Shown: one piece after another, positions 54,201 through 64,000 of the stretch
Layout: every line of letters starts with the position of its first letter
How positions within the stretch are numbered: position 1 is the stretch's first letter
NCBI GenBank assembly: GCA_903813345.2
Contig: CAIIXF020000004.1
Span: 16,291,513 to 16,355,512, forward strand
From: Owenia fusiformis
Taxonomy: Eukaryota > Annelida > Polychaeta > Sabellida > Oweniidae
DNA length: 64,000 nucleotides
Direction of reading: 5' to 3'
Notes under the pieces: model-generated
The model's input: only the letters and a program-made list of their open reading frames with translations
The model's database searches: none
What the model was told of the DNA's origin: nothing
Made by a program: the position numbers and the translations under genes

Positions 54201-54204
54201 ACAG

Positions 54205-54806
54205 CTTTCATTTGTTAATCTGAATGTTCTTGTTGCCGTGATTGGGCGGGCCACAAGATATGTCAGAGATAAGAAATAGAGTATATGTTCATCCCTGTCC
54301 ATCTTCATTGTCAGTGGTTGTGTCTGTCTCACTTTATCCATCCGTGTCATCATACGTGCCGTCATCTGTGTCATCATCTTTGTCAGTGTCAGTTGTCGTG
54401 TCTGTCTCTCTCTGTCCATCATTGACATCTCCACTGTCACTGTCTGATTGCGAATCTGCATCTTTTTGTCTCTCAAGCTATTCTTCAGTGTCTGTTGTAG
54501 TGTTGATGTCACTCTCTGTGTCATCTTCGTCCTCAGTCTCATTGTTGTTTGTTTGACCATCCATTTCATCTTCATTGTCTGTGCCAGAACTGTCCTTGTC
54601 ACTCTGCCCATCCATCACATCTTCATTGTCGGTGTCATTTGTTGTATCTGTGTTGCTCTGTCCATTTGTTTCATATTGATTGTCAGTCTCTGTTTTCGAG
54701 TTGGTGTCTCTATGTCCTTGCAAGTCTTCTCCAATGTCAGTGTCACTCCTTGTGTCTGCGTTGTCAGTGTTTGTGGCCATATCTGTATCGCTATTATCAT
54801 CCAATA
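54205..54806 (-). pseudogene. Acidic Thr/Asp-rich repetitive coding exon, interrupted by stops
   Basis: After acceptor TTTCAG at 54807-54809 the frame runs open to TAG at 54478, reading low-complexity TDT/DNEDxMDGQS repeats (for example TDNEDVMDGQSDKDS and TDNEDEMDGQTNNN). The same frame then continues with the same character (DGQRETDTTTDTDKDDDTDD) across TAG, TAA and TGA codons to about 54280. It looks like a degenerate repetitive exon or an expanded coding minisatellite. Family unknown. Confidence 0.4.
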
Positions 54807-54889
54807 CTGAAACCAAACCAACCATAACAATTGTAACATTTAAAGCACTTGATTGATATGTCACCAGCATTTGCTGATACCAATTCAAA

Positions 54890-56310
54890 ACATTTTGCCA
54901 AAGTTATCCATTTTTCATGTTGAAATATTTTCAAAATATTCTCAACCTTCCAAATAAGCAATACTGAATGTCTATATATGTTGAAAATGAATATTAACAT
55001 ATTGCCCCAACATTGTATTTAATGAGAACTGAAATTTCTTTTCCCTGAATCACTCTCTCATTGCTTAACAATGTATATGACAGCGAAACCTAATTTATAA
55101 AAATTTCAGATACCACATATTGATGACACTCAGTATGACAATAATAAAAAGTGATATGTTGGGGTTTGAGAAATGTTATAATTTATTCGGTGTACTGGTA
55201 GTATATGTGAGCTGGGCGAATGGGGGGCACGTGGGCAACGGCAATAAAAACTACACTACACACAAGTTCAGTCATATGATATCTTTATTCTTTGACAGTC
55301 TTAGTTGTAACATCGAGTATCATAGGATGTAAACAGGCAACAAGAAGAAGAAGTCTGCAATGATACAAAATAATGTTCATTTATATTTCGTAATGTCGAG
55401 ACTATAAAATACAAGAAAGATGTACGAATATTATTGCATTTTATATTTTTATCCCTTAGACTAAACCAAACACAGTTTCATGTACTTTACACAAATAATA
55501 CAATAATATATTTTAAGAGATATGCATACCCTAATGACTAGTCTAATGGAGACTATAACTATGGAGACTAGTGGAACCTCAATGTCAGAAAACATCCAAT
55601 CTCCAGTACTAAAATTAGAAGTAACAAAAGTGCAGCAATGTATCATGTTGTCAAATGAACAAACATGAAACAATTAATAATATTCACCAATACAACATAA
55701 TTATTAGAACCATTAAAGTGTGACATAACATTACGTGTATTCGAGCTCTGGTGAAAATATTATAAAATTATTTTACAAAATGGCTGCACCTTAAAATACA
55801 AAATGGCTGACACAAAAATGATATAAACTTACAAATAGTCCTTAGGACTTTTGGAATATAGTTAGACCCTGACTGAGAGTACATATGTGTACTTAAACCA
55901 TGTGTCTGCAATTAACAGGACATAATTATAAAATGTGTACATTATTTCCAGTTGTAAAAGTAAGCCATATAAGCATTGCAAAATTGGGCGTGACCCGTAT
56001 TCTAATTTACAAAACTGGTTTACAAAAAGTTGTAGTCTAGGGATATGAAATATTACCTTACCAGAAAATATGATATAAAAAGAAATTGACATTCTTCTAT
56101 AATGATAGTATAGGATAAACTGGTAAAAAGTACAACTTGACTGAATAAATTGGGAAAAATGCAAAATTGTATTTACCTATACACAGAGGTGTTTCCAGTT
56201 GAAGCTCAGCCAGTGGACTGAGGTCAGTTTGAAAAATAGAAACCACTGCTAATGCAGGGTTATAAAACCAGCCACAAACTTACAAAATATAAGAATCAAA
56301 AATAAGGTTT
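54890..56310. other. No gene recognised
   Basis: AT-rich sequence with only short chance open frames. Confidence 0.5.
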
Positions 56311-56311
56311 A

Positions 56312-57309
56312 CAGGGTGGTCCAAAAAAAAGTGAACCCCTGCAACTGGCCATATTTTCCTTTTTACTTGCAGGAATTCTTTTTTATTTTCACATGTTGTA
56401 GAGGAAGGTCTAAAATTTATGTTGGTACCATACATTTTTCTTAGTCTTGAAATTTGCAGAAATTATAAGCTCTAACCAAACATTACTGAAAATGGACAAA
56501 TTGTGATTTTCAATATCCGCGATTCTTCAACCCTTTAACACCTTTCCCCTGAGAAATCTTTAAGCTGCAGTCTTAAAGAACTAATATTTTCTGACTTTGT
56601 TCAATTTCAAATCCTGCACATTATGGCTTAAAACTAGCATTCTACATTTGTTAGTTGCAAAGTTATTGTGATCCAAAGAGATGTGCTAAGCTTCCACAGA
56701 CGAAAACATTTTCCAGTGAAATCATGAACATACCCCTATATGATCTTGAAATGTCAATATCTTCATAAATCATGGACCAATTCTAATGATATATGGCTCA
56801 AAACATTGAATATTGAATTTTCTTTTGATTTTTTAAAGATATTTGATGAAGGAGTTATCAGATTCCTGGTCACAGGGGGCAACTTCCTTCCATAAGAGGC
56901 CCCCCTCTAACTGTTGGTGTAGGTAACATACCCCTGAACTGTTGAACAGTTTAAAATGCTTCAAAATGATCAATGAAAGTGTGAAATGTGTTTTCTGCTT
57001 GAATAGTGTCCCTTTTGTCATATGGTAGGGTTTTTAACTTGTATCTCTAACTGAAAGCTGTTTAAAATCATCCAATGTGTTTCAACAATTTCCGTGAATC
57101 ACATTTGTAAAATTTTGTACAATATCTAATTTCCAGGCATGTTTGTTAAACGCTTGTAATTTCTTCAAAATTTAAGACTGAGAATAAATTATGGCATCAA
57201 CCAAAATTTTAGACCTTTCTCTACAACATGTGATAATATGAGCCAATTCATGCATGTATTAAGAAAAATATAGCCTGTTGCAGGGGTTCACTTTTTTTGG
57301 ACCACCCTG
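56312..57309. mobile_element. Tc1/mariner-like non-autonomous element with TA duplication
   Basis: It begins CAGGGTGGTCCAAAAAAAAG and ends with the reverse complement (TTTTTTTGGACCACCCTG), flanked by TA on both sides (56310-56311 and 57310-57311). Imperfect inverted similarity extends about 190 bp inward from each end. The 998 bp contain no transposase ORF. Confidence 0.8.
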
Positions 57310-57506
57310 TACATGTTATTATCCTATACTGAATGGAAAATCTAACCCAGTAAGTGGGGTTCTAAAAATAGCATGGTTCACTTAAATGCATATGTGTAAA
57401 AATACAGGCTGTCTCATGAACCATGTAACTATCCTTGTCCATACAGGGTGTTACACCTAACCTGTCACATATATTATCAATTTCACTGTTATCAATGATC
57501 AATCAA

Positions 57507-58264
57507 TCAAAAATGTCGTTCCAAATACCTTGTCTTATGAACATTTGGTCCTGTTCGGGAAATAATCTTAAGTTTCACAAACAGTGCTGATGTTGAAGTG
57601 CTCTTGTTCATGAAGTGAGCTGATTTATGTGAGATGAATTCTGTGGATTCCACATTTGTCTTGAGTTCTTTTCTCATGGTCGACTCTGATGGTGTGGGTA
57701 TTCCCATTTCCTTCAACTCTGACAGTATTGGTTTCACTCTTGCAGTCACTCACTCTGCTCTTCTGCCATCGCTAAATGTAGCTTTAACCAAGCCAACATT
57801 CTTTCGCACCTGTAGACAATAATTATTTATAGCTTTAAATAAAAACAAATAAGATCAGCACTTAATGTTTGACATAATTATTTTATTCCAGCCAAGAAGC
57901 ATCCCTAATTTATCTTGAACAAAACAGGCATACATTTTAACTGACCACATAAGCACTGATTGGCTGAAGTGTGACACTTTTACCGATAGCTGTTGTCTAT
58001 TTTATTGTGGGCCTTTAAGCAAAATACCAAGTCATTATATTTCATTGCAGTAAAAAGTTCAACCCCATATTTTAATATTTAATTCTTACAACTGCTCTCC
58101 GAGTTCTCGATGAACTGTAAAAACGCAGCACATGCCGGGCCCTTCCTCTCTCTCCCCATTTGTCATTTGGAACTCCCGTTCATATCCTGACTATCTCTTT
58201 AATAAAGAAGTTCCATAGTTCTTCCTGTGATACATTTATCTTCAGAAACTTCTCTACCACCTGT
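57507..58264 (-). pseudogene. Two unrecognised exons with in-frame TGA codons
   Basis: Segment 58092-58264 (after acceptor TATTACAG) reads VVEKFLKINVSQEELWNFFI, then a TGA, then TGVPNDKWGERGRARHVL. Segment 57507-57822 (after acceptor TCTACAG) reads VRKNVGLVKATFSDGRRAE, then a TGA, then VTARVKPILSELKEMGIPTP and onwards to a stop. In both the protein-like character continues past TGA, as expected if CGA codons had mutated to TGA. The second TGA also overlaps a GTGAGT donor. Family unknown. Confidence 0.4.
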
Positions 58265-59154
58265 AATATAAAGGTTTCATTTAAACAGTCAAAAAATTAA
58301 ATGCCTTTAAATCCCACTTGGGTAGCAACACAATAGAATTTGCTGTGGTTTATTTTTAAGAATGTATGGTTTTATCAAAAGGAAAGTGCGTTATTTTTCT
58401 ATTGTTTTTAAAGAATGTACACTTGGCAAGCTATCAAAAACAAGTGAGACATAAATGACCATTGACAGTTTTTGATAGTTTTCATTCCCTAAAAAACAAT
58501 ATACTAAAATACATGTACCCTTCTCTTGTTACTGTGCATTCTTTAGAATAAAGCAATTTATCAATTTTTGTTGCTATCTACATCATTGATCTTATCTTAC
58601 TTACAAATATTCTGCTGTATTCAAATTCAATGTTCTGGACTGGACAGTCACTGAAGCTAGACTAATTATAGCCCACTCAGTCACTTACATCAACTCACAC
58701 TCATGAGGTCAATCCAACCAACTCTTTTTGTTGTTACAATTAATGGCTATATAACAACAAATTTTAACTAATAAGAGCCAGGGTCATTGTGAGCCTGGTT
58801 GAAGTTTGCAAAATTCACAGTTTGAATAGTCAATACAAAAGAAATCACATTTTTTCCGGATTAAAGACCTTTTAACTGTAATATAATAGACAATTTATAA
58901 GAATGTGTGTGATTTAAGTAAGATAAAGCATTCAAATTTGATTTGATAAGAAATAATTACCTTCGGCCTTCAGTGTATTATTTCTTATAAAATCTCATTC
59001 TTATGCTTTATCCAGTACATAACACTCGTTGTTGTCACTTCCAATTGGTAACAAAGAAACAATATTTTAAGCATGGATACTTTATGTCACATAAATCTAC
59101 AAATTAATGAATGTTATGTTAATTGTTAAAATTGAATACCAATTCTGTCGTTGC

Positions 59155-59394
59155 CAGAAACAGGCTGTAAGTGTTTGACAGCCATCCAGCATAGCGTTCT
59201 GTCAGCTGGTTGCTGATCTTCTCAGATAATGTATTCTTGGTGTTGCTCTCTCGAGATATTTCCTGAGGTTCACAAACTGGCCTTTACTCGATGCTTTCGA
59301 CATCAGGTCATTTGACTCAACTATCTGTGCCTGCGTCACATTTATACTTCCTTCTAGTAGTGGTATAACTTCTAACTGTGAAGCTTCTCTCAAC
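59155..59394 (-). pseudogene. Possible further exon with internal frameshift
   Basis: After acceptor TATTGTAG the frame reads LREASQLEVIPLLEGSINVT then QAQIVESNDLMSKASSKGQF, and near 59250 coding character switches to another frame (SNTKNTLSEKISNQLTERYA). This suggests an indel. The family was not recognised. Orientation matches the SANT-type exons. Confidence 0.35.
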
Positions 59395-59815
59395 CTACAA
59401 TAGTTTACCCACAATTATTACACAAAATAAAACAGATTTTTAAAAAGTATTCTGCTTCATTCATTCTTCAGTAATAAAACTATTCTTTGGATTCAGCTTA
59501 TTTTGATCAACCAAACGCAGTCTTTTCAAACCTTGGAACAAGCTACCTTTCTTTTAAAGCCTACCCTCTCATCCTCTTTGACCCCCCCAAAAAAATTTGA
59601 AAAAATCACATTTTTTTTATTGACTTACATTTTGAAAGTGCAAAGCACCAAATAGCATCTCAAAAGTGTAATATTTTCTACGGGGAATTGGCCACTCCTC
59701 ACACCACATACAAAACAACTGGAAAGTTTGGAAGTTGCATTTGTTAAATTAAACACTTAAAAAAGTGCTCAGAAATCACCAAGTGACATAATGAAATTAT
59801 AAAAATTTTAGATAC

Positions 59816-59893
59816 TTGTTCTTGATTTTCTTGCACTTGCGAAGGCATGCTGCATAGTCTCCTTGACTTCTTCTTCAAGCTGTCGCTTCTGAC
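59816..59893 (-). CDS. Putative coiled-coil exon downstream of the SANT exon
   Basis: The 78-bp segment has acceptor ATTATAG and donor GTATC. It encodes GQKRQLEEEVKETMQHAFAS then ARKSRTS, like the basic/coiled region that follows SANT domains ('...K+......RK.........TGGG'). Phase does not join directly to 61040-61245, so an exon is missing or this is decayed. Confidence 0.4.
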
Positions 59894-59899
59894 CTATAA

Positions 59900-60470
59900 T
59901 TACCAGATCTCATTTAGTTTAATGAAATTCTCCGAGACATGCCTTTTGACTCTTTGACCCACTAATTCGATTGCCTTACATTTGTGTACAGGAGATTCCC
60001 ACCACCTAGGTAAATGATCAGAAATCCTATTATAAACCCTTTCAATGTGTACTGCTCTAATTTGAAAGTTGTTGCATGCAGCTTGAAAACTGATCTGTCT
60101 GAGCATAATGGAATCCCTAGATTTCCCTGTATTTAAAACATCTACAGACGCTTGATTATCACAAAATACTTGTATTCTACTTCTATTCCACTGAACCCCC
60201 CATGCATTTATATGCCACTGTCTGTCACTTTGCAAGTATTCTGGTATGTTGTAAAATATTCCTGAGAGGTATACCCTCCCATGCCTACAAGACAACTATC
60301 AGTAGAGACTACTTGATCCGGCTTTTTCCAATTTTTTTCTAATTCAGGAATGATAGTTACGCCAATAGTTACGCCATTGTATTGAATCATGGAAGTTTTC
60401 CATCATTTTAAGTCTTTTGAATTACGTGGTAAGCCTGAATTTGTGATTACATTCATAGCTTTCTAAGTTG
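59900..60470 (-). pseudogene. DIRS-type retroelement RT/RNase H fragment
   Basis: Minus-strand frames carry STDSCLVGMGGYTSQEYF (60208-60390) and, shifted, FCDNQASVDVLNTGKSRDS with LRQISFQAACNNFQIRAVHI and RISDHLPRWW (59900-60295). This is the RNase H region typical of DIRS/Ngaro tyrosine-recombinase retroelements. At least one frameshift breaks it. No recombinase domain and no terminal repeats were found, so it is a fragment sitting between SANT-type exons. Confidence 0.8.
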
Positions 60471-61039
60471 TTCTTGGAGTCTATTGATAAAGACTCGACT
60501 ACCCATATGCTTCCATTTGTTTTTTATCTAGAATTATACAACATTGCACTTTATCTATTAATTTCAAGTATAAATATATGACAAATGGGAATAGATGTAT
60601 TGTATTGCCGTTAAAACGAGGAACTCAATGCAAATTAACGGTTTGGCTGGCCATATTGGTCTCGACACGCCCCGGAGAAGTTGGATGCCCTTGTATACTT
60701 CATTTATGCCATACGTCAGGAGAAAAACTGAAACGATTTTCGTCTTTGGATATCAGTGCAAAACACTGATTTAAATGCTCTGGAAGACTATTGTAATTCA
60801 TATAAATGATGTCCTAATGAAGCAACTAAGACCAGTGAGTAAAATGTTGGGATCAATCTTAACATGTTAACCAATGTTAACATGACTAGGATATATGAAA
60901 AGATACACATGGTATGGAATGAATTGAGAGTAAAAGTGTATGTAAAAATCCGACATTATTACTTTAATGTTATTCTTACTTGCATCTAGTCTATTTGATA
61001 TTCAAATCAATGAAGAACCTTTAATTTTATCCCACTTAC

Positions 61040-61245
61040 GGCATCGGGAGCCCTATGTACAATACACTCCTTCATAAAATGCTCGCTTATTGTCTCAAAC
61101 AGCTTCGTCTTTGCAGCAGCTCCCTCACTGGTTCCAGTGAACGACCCCTGGAAGGAAGCGAGATTACCTTCTACCTCTTCTATCATTATAAGTTTCTCCC
61201 TCTCTGACCAATTACTTTCTCGCTGTTTACACTGGTTTAGGCATG
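61040..61245 (-). CDS. Myb/SANT-like DNA-binding exon
   Basis: The exon is flanked by acceptor TTTCTGTAG and donor GTAAGT. It reads CLNQCKQRESNWSEREKLIM then IEEVEGNLASFQGSF, followed by AKTKLFETISEHFMKE and HRAPDA. The NW...EK..L...VE....L.G.F pattern with a K..W/F..I helix is the Myb/SANT-like domain of many transposon-derived nuclear proteins. No upstream exon joins in phase with certainty. It could be a real gene or a decayed transposon accessory ORF. Confidence 0.6.
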
Positions 61246-61504
61246 CTACAGAAAGAAATGCACATGTAGTCACATTACTGGAGTTTATGAAGAAATAGGA
61301 TAATATGCCCTAAGCTTAGTCAGTTGTTGAATCTAACACTGCAATAGATCAGTTTGGCACTGTGGTTTATTATACAAATAGTGACTGCCAAGGGAACATG
61401 TCAGTGGACAGGATATTCCCAAGGGGAAAATTGTTTGCCCTATTGCCCGAAAATTTGGCAGTCACTATTTGTTTTATTACATATCTCATATGCATTCCAA
61501 ATAA

Positions 61505-61811
61505 AAAATATTAAGACATTTCTTGTTTCCGGCAGGCCCTCCAAAATTTCTCCAATATAGATCCTATCATTTCTGGATTGTCTGAGTCAGCATCGCAGTT
61601 AGTTTCTCCACAGTACTCTTCAAAGAGTTTCCTGAAGATTTGATAATGTTGATAATGTAGCCAAAGAATCGGCTTGGTCCATCAATTCATCCAAATCATT
61701 GTCATTAATCGTTTCGAAACGACCAGCCATATTGTCGTCTGAACTGAACTTTGAATGCGCACTAATGATGCGCAGTCGTTTTCCTGGGATTTCAATGACG
61801 TCATCGGTCAT
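61505..61811 (-). pseudogene. Crypton-derived / KIAA1958-ZMYM-type N-terminal fragment
   Basis: It starts MTDDVIEIPGKRLRIISAHS and contains GRFETINDNDLDELMDQADS, the acidic lead-in seen in Crypton-derived (DUF3504) proteins. After a shift around the TTATCAACATTATCAA duplication (about 61640-61660), another frame reads FRKLFEEYCGETN, then IGSILEKFWRACRKQ. This matches the next part of the same domain ('..LF.EY......L..FY.E.RK.DG'). The break suggests an indel or a missed splice. No recombinase domain remains. Confidence 0.5.
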
Positions 61812-62339
61812 TAGTAGCTTTTATCTTCCCCGTAATCTGCGAAAGCGGGGGTTTAGTACTTTCCAGGGAATTAGTCTATCTATTTCATATCGTGTGACCA
61901 TGAATTGACCAATAAGCGTATAGAATACATATGAGGTATGTAATAATACCCTATAATAACCCTAAGATCAGTAAAGTTGAATAGTAATTTACAGAATAGG
62001 TTGTTAACATTTAACAATCTAGAATACGTTTTAAAGAAGGAAGTATAAATAGAATCGATACTCACATGGAAATGTACTGAAATATGAATTCAAACCGTCA
62101 ATGATCAGATGAATTTTTTAATTCCAAAATGGTGCGCTTTAATCGTAAAAGAGTCACATGAGCATCATGTGATTAAACGTTTCTACTTACGACCGGTTGT
62201 AAGTATGGCTATTTACGACGAAGATACGACAGCTTCCAAAAACATCGTAAGTTACAACGGTCATAAGTTACAATTGTATCAAGAACGGCCCCCTGGGTAC
62301 ACATTTTGAAATATAAATCAATTTCCATAAAGCTGCTCA

Positions 62340-64000
62340 AGTTCTTTCCTTGAAGCAGATTTTTACTAACCAAAGCTTCCCGAATGGAAAACATCTCAGC
62401 AAGTCTATCTTGAGTTACAGACATGGTCATATTGCTTGTACTGTACAAAATTCCTATGAAGGGCATAGAAAGGCTGCGTGGTACAAACTTTTCTTCTGAT
62501 TCTTGTAAACCTAATCTTTTCAGAACTCATGACTTTATTGATCTGTAAAAATAAAAGGTTTGGTCACCCAGAGATTTGCTTTCATTACTCACATGAAACA
62601 GAATTTGAAAAATACATGACATCTCAAATTATTACTTTCGATACAAGAGAAACTTCAAAAGTTTAATATACATTTCTGAAGCAAATTAGAATATCTTTAT
62701 ACATTCTTAAATAACTTAAGTATTCAATGAAGTAAGTAAATAACAATTCAATAACATATCAATTCCGATACAAGGGAAAGAGCAAAAATTTCAAATTACT
62801 TTACCTGTAAAAATAAAATGTTTAGTCACCGAGAGATTTGCTTCAGTACTGATGTAAGAGAGAAAAGCCCGCAAAAAGAAAGAAATATTTGGCGCAAAGT
62901 AATTTGATTGGTTGTAAGCAAATTAAGCTATTTTAATCCAAGATAAAAATAGCCTGCTTTAGCTATTTCGAGTTCTGATATGTTCCCTTGCCCCGGTATC
63001 CCCTGGGGCTGGGATCGTACCTCGCACCCCCTTCTAGTTGCTGCCTCCGAAGCTGATTGACATATGCTACATAGTGCCTGTGAGGTTAAGTTCTGCCCTA
63101 GTCCTAGTTATTACCCACATTACCTCCCATATTGTGTTGTGAATTCCCATTTCACCCAGGTAGTCCCTGGGGTTGGTACTGAAAATACTGTTGTTGCATG
63201 TTCCAAGGCCAGGGATTGGCCCACCCAGCGTTCCATCCTGGCATCCCCTGAGATGAAGTTGCTGGTTGCAAATATCCCCCTTCCCACCAATTCTTTGTTT
63301 GGGGAATCACTGGTTGTTACCATTCATGCTTCCTTTGACCCTCTTCAATGTCCAAGTCTATTGGACCCATCTCTGCGTTACTTTCTACCTCTGACCTATA
63401 TCCTCTTGAAATCATTGCTAGAGCTATCACCATGTATTGAGTTATCCATATACTTAACCTCTATAACTATGTTTTATGCCATTTACCTATTCAAATATAC
63501 GCGCTATATCAACAAAATATTTTACTTCCTTGTATCACTATGCATTGCACATCCTATCCCTAGGAAGAGGCCATCCTTTATACTCTCCCTAAGAATTTCA
63601 TGAACAAATGTTTGGAATGCACCCTATCCAATAGCTTAGTTTGTATATCTTTCTCAACCCCCTTGTTCTAAAGAATATGATTCTTTGGTCTCCCTTTGAT
63701 GCTTTTTCCTGCAATAAAGCATTGACCCTATCTGTGACCAAATTGTGCCTTCTGGCATGCTCTGGGCTTTTTATTCCTTTCAAATATTTCTGTTATGATG
63801 CCCTATGTATTAACTTGCCAATCAGAACCCTCCCCCTGTGATTTAGATGTTTCTTGTATTTCTTGCCTAATTCCCAAAGCTTTTCCACTATGTCCTGGCT
63901 AATGACCTCTAAGTCCCTCTTTTTCTTTGTAATGTCTCCCTACAATTAAAGTAAAAAAAACTTTTAGATTGAATAGAAATGTTGTTGTATAAACGTTTCC
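62340..64000 (-). other. Degenerate coding-like stretches, unassigned
   Basis: On the minus strand, acceptor TTAATTGTAG near 63950 precedes RDLEVISQDIVEKLWELGKK, then a stop, then SPEHARRHNLVTDRVNALLQ (63598-63783). Around 62950-63330 other frames read Gln/Gly/Pro-rich segments (WANPWPWNMQQQYFQYQPQG; RYDPSPRGYRGKG). These look like a broken retroelement gag/ORF1, perhaps of the DIRS element nearby. A short exon-like MTMSVTQDRLAEMFSIREAL followed by GTTAGT lies at about 62360-62430. None is an intact gene. Confidence 0.3.

Noticed and set aside
57507-58264. Selenocysteine at the in-frame TGA codons
   Set aside because: No SECIS-like structure seen, the family is not a selenoprotein, and Arg-to-TGA decay is simpler.
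63064-63603. 179-codon plus-strand open frame
   Set aside because: Amino-acid content is not protein-like for any family, and the opposite strand has the better, though broken, coding character with Gln/Gly/Pro-rich gag-like segments.

Overview
The window is from a nuclear animal genome. Genes are broken into short exons by long AT-rich introns with GT/AG splice sites, and there is abundant repeat DNA: minisatellites, a 105-bp satellite, foldback/MITE elements, a LINE, and remnants with DIRS-, Crypton- and SANT-like signatures. No bacterial operon or phage structure is visible. The gene content (three-domain gelsolin, IPNS-like 2OG oxygenase, LINE with a 2A-like motif, DIRS and Crypton relatives) fits a marine invertebrate, either lophotrochozoan or invertebrate deuterostome. 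I cannot name the species from sequence alone.

Layout. Positions 3157-38551 on the minus strand hold a nearly complete three-domain gelsolin-family actin-regulator gene. I assembled it exon by exon from splice sites, reading phase and family similarity. It has 12 constitutive or alternative coding positions and encodes about 366-367 aa. At two positions the exon is present twice in tandem with matching phase (20814-20941 / 21731-21858 and 6613-6701 / 7626-7711). Each copy has usable splice sites and a length not divisible by three, the signature of mutually exclusive alternative splicing. One intron (9595-16982) carries an apparently intronless 348-aa Fe(II)/2-oxoglutarate dioxygenase gene on the opposite strand. 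Intron 1 carries a complete-looking LINE (30728-36960) with two intact ORFs, a poly(A) tail and an 11-bp target-site duplication. Its ORF1 ends in a domain resembling UPF0029/IMPACT, and its ORF2 begins with a hydrophobic leader ending in a 2A-type ribosome-skipping motif ahead of the endonuclease and reverse transcriptase.

From 38.6 to 54 kb I see mostly repeats: a ~330-bp tandem array interrupted by a nested insertion with a LINE tail; two related 27-bp minisatellites; and a 2.27-kb element built of CTACCGTAAA-like units, with terminal inverted repeats, a 6-bp duplication and an internal perfect 179-bp palindrome. From 54 to 64 kb the minus strand holds eroded coding material: an acidic Thr/Asp-rich exon, SANT/Myb-like and Crypton-like (KIAA1958/ZMYM-type) exons, and a DIRS RNase H fragment. 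This is next to a 998-bp Tc1/mariner-like inverted-repeat element flanked by TA.

The strongest leads are the paired mutually exclusive exons in the gelsolin gene and the unusual domain make-up of the LINE. All homology statements come from recognising motifs by eye; no search was run.
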